Shown: piece after piece, positions 1-7,696 of the stretch
How the letters are laid out: every line of letters begins with the position of its first letter
How positions within the stretch are numbered: the first letter of the stretch is position 1
Assembly: GCA_003220795.1 (NCBI GenBank)
Contig: QHTK01000028.1
Span: forward strand, 1-32,117
DNA: 32,117 bases
Direction of reading: 5' to 3'
Source of the DNA: Gemmatimonadota bacterium
GTDB taxonomy: Bacteria > Gemmatimonadota > Gemmatimonadetes > Gemmatimonadales > GWC2-71-9
Notes under the pieces: model-generated
Databases searched by the model: none
Seen by the model: only the letters and a program-made list of their open reading frames with translations
What the model was told of the DNA's origin: nothing
Position numbers and translations under genes: made by a program

Positions 1-810
1 GCCGATGCCACACTGGGGCCACCCTTCCTCGACGACGACGGCGCGGTTGGTCTTCGCGACCGATCCGGTGATCGTCGCCTCGTCGAGCGGCCGCAGCGAG
101 CGCAGGTCGATGACCTCCGCCGAGACGCCTTCCTGCTCGGCGAGCTGCTCGGCGGCCTTGAGCGCGACGGCCACGGTCTTGGAGTGGCAGATCAGAGTTA
201 CGTCCTGGCCGGTCCGCTTGACGTCGGCCTGGCCGATCGGCACGACGTACTCGCCCTCGGGCACCTCCCCCTTGATGTTGTACAACATCTCGCCCTCGAG
301 CACGATCACGGGGTTGTCGTCGCGGATCGCGGCCTTGAGGAGGCCCTTGGCGTCGGCGGGCGTGGCCGGCGCCACGACCTTGAGGCCGGGGATATGACTC
401 AGCCAGCTCTCCCACGCCTGCGAGTGCTGCGCCCCGAGCTGGAGGGCCGCCCCGTTCGGGCCCCGGAACACGATCGGGATCGGGAGCTGCCCGCCCGACT
501 CGTACAGGATCTTGGCCGCCGAGTTCACGATCTGGTCGAGCGCCAGGACCGCGAAGTTCCACGTCATGAACTCGATCACCGGCCGGAGCCCCGCCATGGC
601 CGCCCCCACGCCGATCCCCGCGAACCCGAGCTCCGCGATGGGCGTGTCCACCACGCGCATCGGGCCGAACTCTTCGAGCAGCCCGCGGCTCACCTTGTAC
701 GCGCCCTGGTAGACCCCGACTTCCTCGCCCATCAGGAAGACGTTGCCGTCGCGCTGCATCTCTTCCCGCAGCGCCTGATTCAGCGCGTCACGATAGGTCA
801 GGGTCGGCAT
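1..810 (-). CDS. pdhB: Pyruvate dehydrogenase E1 component, beta subunit (3' end cut by window edge)
   Basis: E1 beta forms, with E1 alpha, the thiamine-diphosphate-dependent decarboxylase of a 2-oxoacid dehydrogenase complex in the cytoplasm. The frame begins [18 protein letters not shown] and runs open for 270 codons to the window edge, so roughly the last 50-60 residues of a usual ~325-residue subunit are missing. Family hallmarks seen in order are [76 protein letters not shown] and [12 protein letters not shown] near the cut. The start lies 4 bases after the pdhA stop, so the two are co-transcribed. Branched-chain or acetoin dehydrogenase E1 beta subunits look similar. Assignment to pyruvate rests on the [16 protein letters not shown] stretch and the neighbouring lipA. 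Confidence 0.93.
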   Translation of the reverse strand, partial: MPTLTYRDALNQALREEMQRDGNVFLMGEEVGVYQGAYKVSRGLLEEFGPMRVVDTPIAELGFAGIGVGAAMAGLRPVIEFMTWNFAVLALDQIVNSAAKILYESGGQLPIPIVFRGPNGAALQLGAQHSQAWESWLSHIPGLKVVAPATPADAKGLLKAAIRDDNPVIVLEGEMLYNIKGEVPEGEYVVPIGQADVKRTGQDVTLICHSKTVAVALKAAEQLAEQEGVSAEVIDLRSLRPLDEATITGSVAKTNRAVVVEEGWPQCGIG

Positions 811-814
811 GGGC

Positions 815-1813
815 TCAGTCGCTGAGCACGTGGGTGAACAACTCCGCGGGTTCCGGATCGGGGCTCTCGTCGGCGAATTTCACCGCTTCCTCTACTTCTG
901 CCCGCACCTCCGCGTCGAGCGCGTCGAGCCCCGCCTGGTCCAGCGCGCCGTCCTCCTTGAGCTTGGCCGTCAGCTGGGAAATGGGATCCCGCTTCTTCTG
1001 CTCTTCGACCTCGTCCTTGGTGCGGTACACGCCGTGCAGCGGGTCGGACATCGAATGTCCCATGAAGCGATACGTCCGGACTTCCAGCAGGGTGGGATGA
1101 CCACCCTGGCGCGCGCGCTCGACGGCGCGCTGGGTAGCGGTGTACACCGCGAGCGCATCCATGCCGTTCACGAGCTCCGCCGCCATGTCGTAGCTGCAGG
1201 CGTGCTCCACCACGTCCGTCACGGCGGCTACGCGCTCGAAGGCGGTACCCATACCGTAGCGGTTGTTCTCGCAGCAAAAGATGACGGGCAGGTGGTAGAC
1301 GGACGACATGTTGAGCGCTTCATGAAACGCGCCGATGTTGACGGCCGCCTCCCCGAAGTAACACAGGCACACCTGGTCGCCGCCTTGATACTTGATCGCG
1401 AAGCCGATCCCCGCCGCGAGGGGAACGTGCCCCCCGACGATCCCATGCCCGCCCATAAACCGCTTCGCCGCGTCGAACAAGTGCATCGAGCCGCCCTTGC
1501 CTTTCGAGCAGCCGGTGGCTTTGCCGTACAGCTCGGCCATCGCTGCCTTCGCGGAGACACCCCGCACGAGCGCTTGACCGTGCTCGCGGTAGGAGCTGAT
1601 GACGTAATCGTCGTGGCGCAACGCGGCGAGCGAGCCGGCCGCCACCGCCTCCTGACCGATGTAGAGGTGGCAGAACCCGCCGATCTTGCCCAGCGCGTAC
1701 GCCTCCGCCGCTTTTTCTTCGAAGCGACGGATCAGCAGCATCTGGCGCAACATCCGCCGCGCCAGCTCGACCTGGGACTGGTCGGCCTTGGGCTGCGCGG
1801 TCGCGCTGGTCAT
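815..1813 (-). CDS. pdhA: Pyruvate dehydrogenase E1 component, alpha subunit
   Basis: 332 residues, normal for the short E1 alpha form. It binds thiamine diphosphate with PdhB and decarboxylates pyruvate, passing the acetyl group to lipoyl-E2. Visible family blocks are [19 protein letters not shown] (about 29-47), [10 protein letters not shown] (51-60), YREHGQAL (75-82), [10 protein letters not shown] (105-114), the cofactor region around 153-184 ending in [10 protein letters not shown], and the phosphorylation-loop-like [11 protein letters not shown]. Oddity: the canonical GDGxxN magnesium/cofactor motif reads GEAAVN (154-159), with Asp replaced by Glu and the second Gly by Ala. The rest of the site is intact. 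The gene follows lipA by 18 bases and precedes pdhB by 4, so a lipA-pdhA-pdhB transcript is likely. An E2 gene would be expected beyond the left edge. Confidence 0.93.
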   Translation of the reverse strand: MTSATAQPKADQSQVELARRMLRQMLLIRRFEEKAAEAYALGKIGGFCHLYIGQEAVAAGSLAALRHDDYVISSYREHGQALVRGVSAKAAMAELYGKATGCSKGKGGSMHLFDAAKRFMGGHGIVGGHVPLAAGIGFAIKYQGGDQVCLCYFGEAAVNIGAFHEALNMSSVYHLPVIFCCENNRYGMGTAFERVAAVTDVVEHACSYDMAAELVNGMDALAVYTATQRAVERARQGGHPTLLEVRTYRFMGHSMSDPLHGVYRTKDEVEEQKKRDPISQLTAKLKEDGALDQAGLDALDAEVRAEVEEAVKFADESPDPEPAELFTHVLSD

Positions 1814-1831
1814 GTGGGGCGGGCGCTCGGG

Positions 1832-2719
1832 TTAGACGGCGGCGGTCGCATGCTCGACCTGCTCCCACGCGTGATAGCTCGAGCGCACCAGCGGCCCGGC
1901 TTCGACGTGGCGATAGCCCATCGCCATGCCGAGCCGCCGCAGCTCGGCGAACTCGGCCGGGGTGTAGTAGCGCGCGATCGGCAAATGCCGGTTGGAGGGC
2001 CGCAGATACTGGCCGAGCGTGAGGATGTCCACGCCCTGGGCACGGACGTCGCGCATCGCGCCGAGCAGCTCGTCCCATTCCTCACCCAGGCCGCAGATGA
2101 TCCCCGACTTCGTCAACGCACCCGGGGCGAGCTGCTTCGCTCGACGCAGCAGCTCCAGCGCCCGCGCGTAGCGGCCGCCCGGCCGCGCCAGCCGATAGAG
2201 ACGCTCGATCGTCTCGAGGTTGTGGTTCAGGATGTCGGGCTGCGCGTCCACCACGAGCCGCAGCGCCTGCTCGCTGCCTTTGAAGTCGGGGATCAGCACC
2301 TCGACCGACGTACCCGGCGTCCGCCGGCGGATCTCCGTGATGCACGCCGCGAACACCTCGGCCCCGCCGTTCGGCAGGTCGTCCCGGTCCACGCTCGTGA
2401 TGACCACGTGCTGGAGGGCCATTTGCCGCACCGCTTCTGCCAGACGCACCGGCTCACCGACATCGAGCGGGGCGGGCGTGCCGTGCGCCACCGCGCAGTA
2501 GGCACAGTTCCGGGTGCACACGTCGCCCAGGATCATGAAGGTGGCGGCCTTGTGCTCCCAGCATTCGCCCACGTTGGGGCAATGCGCTTCCTCGCAGACG
2601 GTGTGCAGCTTGAGCTCCCGCATGAGGTGTTTCAATGCGAGATAGTTCGGGCCCCCCGGGGCGGGGACCTTGAGCCAGGCGGGTTTGCGGGCGGCGATCT
2701 GGGTAAGCGCAGTGGCCAT
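1832..2719 (-). CDS. lipA: Lipoyl synthase (radical SAM)
   Basis: LipA inserts two sulfur atoms into octanoyl groups on E2 and GcvH domains to make lipoyl cofactors. The 295-residue protein is of usual length. Both [4Fe-4S] cluster motifs are visible: the auxiliary CX4CX5C cluster at Cys42, Cys47 and Cys53 (CEEAHCPNVGEC) and the radical-SAM CX3CX2C at Cys68, Cys72 and Cys75 (CTRNCAYC). The C-terminal RSSYHAWEQ contains the conserved serine of the auxiliary cluster. Other family blocks are VVITSVDRDDLPNGGA, NHNLETIERLY and TLGQYLRPSNRHLPI. The gene sits directly upstream of pdhA, whose complex needs lipoylation. The ATG at 2719 is the natural start. Only a 49-base gap separates it from the upstream zinc-ribbon gene. 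Confidence 0.97.
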   Translation of the reverse strand: MATALTQIAARKPAWLKVPAPGGPNYLALKHLMRELKLHTVCEEAHCPNVGECWEHKAATFMILGDVCTRNCAYCAVAHGTPAPLDVGEPVRLAEAVRQMALQHVVITSVDRDDLPNGGAEVFAACITEIRRRTPGTSVEVLIPDFKGSEQALRLVVDAQPDILNHNLETIERLYRLARPGGRYARALELLRRAKQLAPGALTKSGIICGLGEEWDELLGAMRDVRAQGVDILTLGQYLRPSNRHLPIARYYTPAEFAELRRLGMAMGYRHVEAGPLVRSSYHAWEQVEHATAAV

Positions 2720-2768
2720 GAGGCTCGGGGAAGATAGTGAACGCGGGAAGGCGACAAAAGGCCGAATT

Positions 2769-3779
2769 TCAACCAGACGGTTGACCGCTATCCGGGCCGC
2801 GCTCCTTCAAGCGCCGCAGCTCGGCCTCCAGTTCCGCCGTCGTCGAGAGCAGGCCGTCGGCGATCTCGGCGATTTCCTCTGCCTCCCGCCATTGCCGTTC
2901 CAGCCCCGCGACCTCCGCCTGCTCGTCCACCGCCATCTCCAGGGCGAGCCTTCGATCGGGCGCGATGCTGCGGAGGGTCAGCTCGCGCCGGGCGACGTCG
3001 CGGATCAGTCGCTCCGGCCCGCCGGCGCCCTCGACCAGGCGCGCCGCGTCCTCGGCCCGTTCTCGCCCGCGGCGGCGGGTCAGTGCCAAGTAGGTCAGTC
3101 CCTGGCGCAGCGCGGCCTGCGCCTCCGGACCGGTCAGCATCGCGCCGTCCGAGTGGCAGCTGGGACAGCTCAGGACCAGGCCCAGATCGGCCTTGGCGTC
3201 CGGCACGACGCGCGCGTGGGCCATGTGTTTGGCCCGGAGCCGCATCACGCTGCCGCAGCGCTCACAGATCGGCGGCTCCACCAGGCCGACGGCGCGACGA
3301 CCTACGATGCCGGTGTACATCCATCGTGCCATGCGCGGCATGTTCCACACGAACACGCCGACCGATCCGCCCGCCGCGACGTTCACCGCCACCGCCAGTC
3401 CAACCGTGGCCACCGTGAGGGGAACGACGAACTTAAGCTGCTCGCGCTGGCGCGCCTTGAGCCGCTCGCCGTAGCGCCACGTGGCGAACTCGAGGCGCGG
3501 GGGCTTGCCGACCCGCACGAAGTCGTATCCTTGCCACCGAATCAGGGCCACCTGCTCGGTCGCGGCCGCCACGCGTCCCTCGCGGGCCGCTCGAGCGAGC
3601 GCTTCGATCCGTTCGAGGCGGTCATCCAGCGGCGCCAGGTTCCAGCGGGAGCACTTGGGACAGATGACCCAGAGGCGGCTCTTCCATTCGTCGAACGCCA
3701 GCCGCCGCCCGACGCCCAATCCGGAAGGGCCCCCGTCGCCGTCGAGCTTGCTGTTGCAGAAGGCGCAGGTGCGATACAT
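2769..3779 (-). CDS. Zinc-ribbon membrane protein of unknown function
   Basis: 336 residues, family not recognised. Two Cys4 zinc ribbons are visible: an N-terminal one at Cys5/Cys8 and Cys40/Cys43 (CAFC ... CPKC), and a second at Cys172/Cys175 and Cys205/Cys208 (CERC ... CPSC). Between them, at about 116-146, lies a hydrophobic stretch (FVVPLTVATVGLAVAVNVAA and onward) long enough for one membrane span or a hairpin. The last ~100 residues are charged and probably coiled-coil (LERQWREAEEIAEIADGLL, ELEAELRRLKER). The ATG at 3779 is kept because the first ribbon begins at residue 5. It has no Shine-Dalgarno, because a heptamer repeat starts 2 bases upstream. A role in envelope or redox housekeeping is possible but unsupported. 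Confidence 0.7.
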   Translation of the reverse strand: MYRTCAFCNSKLDGDGGPSGLGVGRRLAFDEWKSRLWVICPKCSRWNLAPLDDRLERIEALARAAREGRVAAATEQVALIRWQGYDFVRVGKPPRLEFATWRYGERLKARQREQLKFVVPLTVATVGLAVAVNVAAGGSVGVFVWNMPRMARWMYTGIVGRRAVGLVEPPICERCGSVMRLRAKHMAHARVVPDAKADLGLVLSCPSCHSDGAMLTGPEAQAALRQGLTYLALTRRRGRERAEDAARLVEGAGGPERLIRDVARRELTLRSIAPDRRLALEMAVDEQAEVAGLERQWREAEEIAEIADGLLSTTAELEAELRRLKERGPDSGQPSG

Positions 3780-3780
3780 C

Positions 3781-3840
3781 AGTCGTAAGTCACAAGCCGT
3801 AAGCCGTAAGTTGCTCGGATTAACTTGCGGCTTGCGGCTT
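3781..3840. repeat. Inverted heptamer repeat (AGCCGTA / TTGCGGC) forming a 19-bp hairpin
   Basis: The plus strand reads as degenerate 7-base units AGTCGTA, AGTCACA, AGCCGTA, AGCCGTA, AGT, then a 9-base loop, then the complementary orientation AACTTGCGGCTTGCGGCTT. Arms 3794-3812 and 3822-3840 pair over 19 positions; the two non-Watson-Crick positions are T:G, which would be G-U wobbles in RNA. The element fills the space between thiO and the zinc-ribbon gene. It supplies the last codons and stop of thiO (KPQAAS then TAA) and occupies the ribosome-binding region of the zinc-ribbon gene. The same unit recurs at 31749-31772. There is no U tract, so a classical terminator is not clear, although attenuation between the two genes is possible. 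Confidence 0.8.
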
Positions 3841-4932
3841 GAGCCTGTTCACGCTTAGAGCACTGATATCCACGTCTGTTTCACCTTTCGTCACCAGATC
3901 CGCGATGATTTCGCCGGTGAGGGCGGCCAGCAGGATGCCGTTCCGTCCGTGCCCGGCGGCGTACCACAGTCGCTCCACGTCCGGGTCCGGTCCGACGATG
4001 GGACGGCCGTCGCCGGTGACGGGCCGGAGCCCCGCCCACATGCGCTGCACCCCGTGATTGAGCAACGCCGGGAGGAGGCGGACGGCTCCCCGGAAGATTT
4101 GGGCGAGTCCCTCGTTGGTGACGCGGCAGTCGAAGCCGGCGTGCTCCATCGTGGTGCCGAGCACGGCGTCGCCGCCGCGGGCGAGCACGTAGCCGCGATC
4201 GTGATAGAGAATCGCCGCCGGCGTCTCCGCGGGCCAGGCGGTGGCCGCCATCTGCCCCCGCACGGGCTCGACCGGCAGCGGCCGCGGCATGCCGGCGATC
4301 TGCGGCGTCCATACGCCGGCGGCGAGCACCACGTGCTCTGCGGCGGTCTTGCCGGCCCGCGTGACGACGCCGCGTGCCCGACCGTTCCCGGTCTCCACCA
4401 GCGTGACGTGTTCCGGATGCAGGGCCGCGCCGAGCCGGCGCGCGTCGGCGAGGCAGGCACGGCTGAGCCCCTGGGGGTCGAGCGCCCCGTCTTCCGGGGC
4501 GAACAGGGCGCCGCGGCAGTCCGGGGCCGCGCCCGGCCAGCGCTCGCGCACCTCGTCGGCCTCGAGCCAGTCGCAGCGCAGTCCCGCCTGCCGCTGGCGG
4601 GCCACGTCCTCCTTGAGCCGGTCGGCCGCGGCGTCGTCGAACGCCACCGCCGCGATGCCGGCGCGCCAGAAACCGATGTCGATGCCTGTGGTCTCGCGCA
4701 ACGCGGGGGCGAGGGGCTCGTACAGATCGCGCGCCCGCACCGAGAGCCCGACGAGCGCGTCGTCGGTCGGCTCAATCTGTGCGGCCAACATCCCCGCGGA
4801 CGCGGGGGAGGCGGCGGCCGGGTCGGGACCGGGCTCGAAAATGGCGACGTGGAGGCCGCGGGCCGCGGCGGACCGGGCGCAGGCCGCCCCGACGGCGCCG
4901 CCGCCCACGATCGCGACGTCAACGACGTCCAT
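3820..4932 (-). CDS. thiO: FAD-dependent glycine/D-amino-acid oxidase family protein (ThiO-like)
   Basis: 370 residues, the usual length for glycine oxidase ThiO, which makes the glycine imine used in thiazole synthesis for thiamine. The N-terminal Rossmann motif VAIVGGGAVGAACA (about 6-19) and the Glu at the end of strand 2 (IFEPG) bind FAD. The DAO-family block SAGMLAAQIEP follows. FAPEDGALDPQGL and the C-terminal WAGLRPVTGDGRPIVGP, YAAGHGRNGILLA and TGEIIADLV are typical of the ThiO/DadA/SoxB branch. The last six residues, KPQAAS, come from the heptamer repeat and are probably not ancestral. No other thi genes are in the window, so the exact amine substrate is uncertain. The product of a thiamine pathway would serve the adjacent ThDP-dependent PdhAB, but that link is inference. 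Confidence 0.8.
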   Translation of the reverse strand: MDVVDVAIVGGGAVGAACARSAAARGLHVAIFEPGPDPAAASPASAGMLAAQIEPTDDALVGLSVRARDLYEPLAPALRETTGIDIGFWRAGIAAVAFDDAAADRLKEDVARQRQAGLRCDWLEADEVRERWPGAAPDCRGALFAPEDGALDPQGLSRACLADARRLGAALHPEHVTLVETGNGRARGVVTRAGKTAAEHVVLAAGVWTPQIAGMPRPLPVEPVRGQMAATAWPAETPAAILYHDRGYVLARGGDAVLGTTMEHAGFDCRVTNEGLAQIFRGAVRLLPALLNHGVQRMWAGLRPVTGDGRPIVGPDPDVERLWYAAGHGRNGILLAALTGEIIADLVTKGETDVDISALSVNRLKPQAAS

Positions 4933-5009
4933 GCGCTGGCGCCTCCGTGAAACCCGCTGCTACATTCCCGCGTACGGCCCGAGCATCGGCCATCCTGGAG
5001 GAAAGTCCC
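4933..5009. promoter_or_regulatory. Divergent intergenic region between thiO and a small membrane-protein gene
   Basis: 77 bases lie between two outward-facing genes, so promoters for both are expected here. The plus-strand gene has a clear Shine-Dalgarno, CTGGAGGAAAG, at 4995-5005. TACATT at 4961-4966 could serve as a -10 hexamer for the plus strand, but no convincing -35 is visible. Promoter assignment is weak. Confidence 0.3.
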
Positions 5010-5228
5010 ATGTTCCGCAGCGTGATCGGCTTCGCCGTGCTCGCCGTGCTGGCGTGGCTCGGTCTCAAGATTCTGTTCGGCATTCTCGGCGGGCTCATCG
5101 GCTTGGCGATGACCGTGCTGTATCTCGCCGCCATCGGGTTCGTCGTCTATCTCGTGCTCCGGGTCGTCAGCCCGAGCACGGCGGACCGGATCCGCGAGAT
5201 GATCAAGGGTCGTCCGACGGACGCTTGA
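5010..5228 (+). CDS. Small two-helix membrane protein
   Basis: 72 residues beginning MFRSVIGFAVLAVLAWLGLK. Two hydrophobic segments (about 4-28 and 30-52, LAMTVLYLAAIGFVVYLVL) are separated by a Gly-rich turn (GILGGLIGL), followed by a short charged tail (TADRIREMIKGRPTDA). The ATG at 5010 is chosen because GGAGGAAAG lies 5 bases upstream. A longer open frame upstream runs antisense to thiO and is not believed. The function is not recognised. The gene is convergent with the next gene, and its last 26 bases overlap that gene's 3' end on the other strand. Confidence 0.75.
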   Translation: MFRSVIGFAVLAVLAWLGLKILFGILGGLIGLAMTVLYLAAIGFVVYLVLRVVSPSTADRIREMIKGRPTDA

Positions 5229-6171
5229 GCTGCTCCAGCACCGCCCAGCACAAGAGCGGAATCAGGATCTCGTGGTGGCCGGTGAGTTGCACCCCCCGGC
5301 CGCCGGCGAGCGTGGGGCGCTCGACCACGTTCACCCGCGGCCGGTAGTGACGCTGCATATCGCAGTCACAGGCCGTAAACCCCTTCGGCTTTCCCCCGTT
5401 CAGATTGCGCGCGACCGTCAGGGCCTTGAGAAAGACTTCCGGCATCACGACCGCGCTGCCCAGGTTGAGCACCACGCCGCCGTCGTCGAGCGCCGGTAGC
5501 GAGGCCGCCAGTCGCTTCAAGTCACGGTGACTCGTCGCTCCCAGCGCGGCGCCGTCGGCGCTGGGATGCTGGTGCGTGATGTCCGCGCCGATCGTGACGT
5601 GGACGGTCACCGGAATTCCCGCGGCCGCGGCGGCGAGCAGCACGGAGACCTCGGGGGCGGCGAGCGTCGCCCGGCCCCGCAGGTATTCCGCCAGCGCCTC
5701 GCCCATGCCGCGCCCCGCCCTCGCTCCCGCCGCGACGGCGGCATTCATCTCGCGGCCCGTCTCCTCGGCCATGCCGAACGAGCCGTCCGCCAGCCCCCGG
5801 GCGACGTCCTCGCTCGTGCCGCCGAAGGCGGCGAGCTCGAAGTCGTGAATCGCCGCGCTGCCGTTCAGCGCGAGGTGGCTGATCACGCCGCGCGCCAGCA
5901 GCTCCCGGAGCAGCGGCCCGAGGCCGACCTTGATGACGTGACCCCCGAGGAGCACCACGACCGCCCGGCGCCCGGCGGCCCGCGCGATCTGGTCGGCGAC
6001 GTAGCGCAGGTCTTTCGCGGCGAGGATGTCGGGGAGCGAGCGCCAGAACGCGGCGAAGCTCTGGTCGCGGCCGGGCGGTTGACCGAGCAGGGACGCGTCG
6101 ACTTTGTTGGGGCGTTGGGCGATGGAGACGGTCTTGAGGCGCGAGAAATCCGCCTCACGGTACTCGGTCAT
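5203..6171 (-). CDS. Deoxyhypusine-synthase-like protein of unknown function
   Basis: 322 residues. The ATG at 6171 overlaps the upstream TGA (ATGA), which decides the start over a longer in-frame extension. The sequence resembles the NAD-binding fold of deoxyhypusine synthase: VVVLLGGHVIKVGLGPLL, ISHLALNGSAAIHDFELA (where the synthase has TTAGGVEEDLI), APEVSVLLAAAAAGIPVTV, GGVVLNLGSAVVMPEVFL (compare ILGGGVVKHHIANANL), and a C-terminal GHHEILIPLLCWAVLEQL. The block carrying the synthase's catalytic lysine (SGARPDEAVSWGK) is not recognisable; here the region reads CDCDMQRHYRPRVNVVERPT. Bacteria lack eIF5A, so a different substrate is likely. It is last in an operon with two glycosyltransferase-type genes and a sensor kinase. 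The relationship is inferred from motif comparison only. Confidence 0.6.
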   Translation of the reverse strand: MTEYREADFSRLKTVSIAQRPNKVDASLLGQPPGRDQSFAAFWRSLPDILAAKDLRYVADQIARAAGRRAVVVLLGGHVIKVGLGPLLRELLARGVISHLALNGSAAIHDFELAAFGGTSEDVARGLADGSFGMAEETGREMNAAVAAGARAGRGMGEALAEYLRGRATLAAPEVSVLLAAAAAGIPVTVHVTIGADITHQHPSADGAALGATSHRDLKRLAASLPALDDGGVVLNLGSAVVMPEVFLKALTVARNLNGGKPKGFTACDCDMQRHYRPRVNVVERPTLAGGRGVQLTGHHEILIPLLCWAVLEQLKRPSDDP

Positions 6172-7685
6172 GGGCGCCCCGCGGGAGGGTCGGAGTACTC
6201 CTTGAGCTTCATCGTGACCTGGCCGAACGAAAAGTTCGATTGCAGGGCGAGCATGACGCGGTGGTCGTCGTCCGACAGCCACATGCGCGCGTCGGCCCGC
6301 TCAGCGAAGATGCCGCCGCCGTTCGGGATCCGCGGGCGGATCACGATCGCCTTCCATTTCCGCCCTGCGACGCCCACGCGCTCCCGCCCCAGCACCTCGA
6401 CGATCACCGGGTTGCGCTCGGGCCGGAAATAGCGCTGGTATTCGTAGCGCTTGCCGACCTCGAGCGGGACGGTGCGGATCCAATAGAGGAATGCCGCGTC
6501 GTCGAGCGGGTCGGGGACCGTGGCGAGCGTGGTGTCGCGGCCGGCCTCCCGGTAGAACCCGGAGTCCGGGTAGATGTCGAACTTCCGCTCCCACGATTTG
6601 CCCTTCTCCGCGGTCTGGTTCCAGAAGCGGCGCGACCGGAAGTCGCTCCTCCCGACCCAGGATTCGAGCGTCTGCTCGATATGGTACCACAGCGCGCCGC
6701 CGCTGATGCGAAACACCAGGTGCAGCGCCGCAGCGCCTCGCACGGTGTCGATCCCCGCGACCTCCATCGTGGCGGTGCCGACGTTGAAGATGCCGAACTT
6801 GGCCTGATAGACCAGGCGCTCGCCGACGGGGAACGGCACCGCCGGGGCGACCGCACCGATCTGGAGCAGGGAATCGTGAGGGCTCGAGTCCGAGCGGGCG
6901 CTGTCCGACTGGGCGCGGAGCGCAGCGGCGCAAACGGCGAGGGCGACGCCCACCGTACGGGCGGCGCGGATGACGGCGCGCGCCTGCCACGCCGCCAGCA
7001 ACTGGCGCCACGGCTGCACCCGCGAGGGCCGTTGCACCAGGTCGTAGCGCGCCGCGGCGGGAATCGCGTCCACCCGGCGGGCGTGCGGCGCGAGCCGCGC
7101 GAGCAGCTCGGCGCTGGCACACCAGCCGTCGGTTGCGAGCAGCGGCGCCGCATCGCGTCCCCCTCCGCCTCCCAGGGCCTGGCGGAGCACGCTGAGTCGC
7201 AGGGCGCAGAAGCCCGACACGGTGTCCTTGACTCCCGGTACGGGGAGCAGCCGCGGGGTCCACTGGCGGGCGAACCACAGTGCCCGCGGCGCCCGGCCGC
7301 GCTCCTCCCGCTGCTCCGCTACCACCAGGTCCGCTCCCGACTCGATCCGCTTGACCATCTCCTCCATGCACTCCGGCGAGTGCACGAAGTCGGCGTGCAG
7401 CGTGATCGCACAGTCGCGCTTCGCGCGGTCGGTGCGCTGTAGCGCCAGGCGCAGCAGCTCCTCCAAGCTCCGGGCGTAGCCGCGCCGCTCCCGGTGCGTG
7501 ACGATGCTGAGAGGCAACACCTTGGCGTACGATGCCAGGACGGCGGCGGTCCCGTCGCTCGAGGCGTCGTCGGCGACGAGCAGCTGGTACTCGCGCGGGA
7601 AGGCGGTGAACACCTGCCGCACCTTCCACAGGACCAGTCCGACCGTGCGGGCTTCGTTGTGCGCCGGAACGCAGACGTAGATCAT
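6168..7685 (-). CDS. GT2 glycosyltransferase fused to a DUF3108 domain
   Basis: 505 residues from ATG 7685, with the stop overlapping the next start (ATGA). Residues 1-235 are a GT-A family 2 transferase of the dolichol-phosphate-mannose-synthase type: VCVPAHNEARTVG (4-16), VADDASSDGT (37-46), LHADFVHSPE (96-105), KDTVSGFCALR (153-163). Residues 236-257 look like an internal signal or anchor (RAVIRAARTVGVALAVCAAA, then LRAQ). Residues ~280-505 match DUF3108: FPVGERLVYQAKFGIFNVGT, WNQTAEKGKSWERKFDIYPD, FLYWIRTVPLEVGKRYEYQR, GIFAERADARMWLSDDDHRV. A cytoplasmic transferase tethered to a periplasmic DUF3108 domain would result. DUF3108 proteins are normally separate exported proteins, so this is either a real fusion or two genes joined by a lost stop. 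No in-frame ATG precedes the signal-like stretch; only a GTG at its middle does. Confidence 0.8.
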   Translation of the reverse strand: MIYVCVPAHNEARTVGLVLWKVRQVFTAFPREYQLLVADDASSDGTAAVLASYAKVLPLSIVTHRERRGYARSLEELLRLALQRTDRAKRDCAITLHADFVHSPECMEEMVKRIESGADLVVAEQREERGRAPRALWFARQWTPRLLPVPGVKDTVSGFCALRLSVLRQALGGGGGRDAAPLLATDGWCASAELLARLAPHARRVDAIPAAARYDLVQRPSRVQPWRQLLAAWQARAVIRAARTVGVALAVCAAALRAQSDSARSDSSPHDSLLQIGAVAPAVPFPVGERLVYQAKFGIFNVGTATMEVAGIDTVRGAAALHLVFRISGGALWYHIEQTLESWVGRSDFRSRRFWNQTAEKGKSWERKFDIYPDSGFYREAGRDTTLATVPDPLDDAAFLYWIRTVPLEVGKRYEYQRYFRPERNPVIVEVLGRERVGVAGRKWKAIVIRPRIPNGGGIFAERADARMWLSDDDHRVMLALQSNFSFGQVTMKLKEYSDPPAGRP

Positions 7686-7696
7686 GGCCTTGCAAT

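Noticed and set aside
809..2737. A 642-codon open frame on the plus strand across pdhA and lipA
   Set aside because: Antisense shadow of well-recognised genes in high-GC DNA; low-complexity Arg/His/Val-rich composition and no domain.
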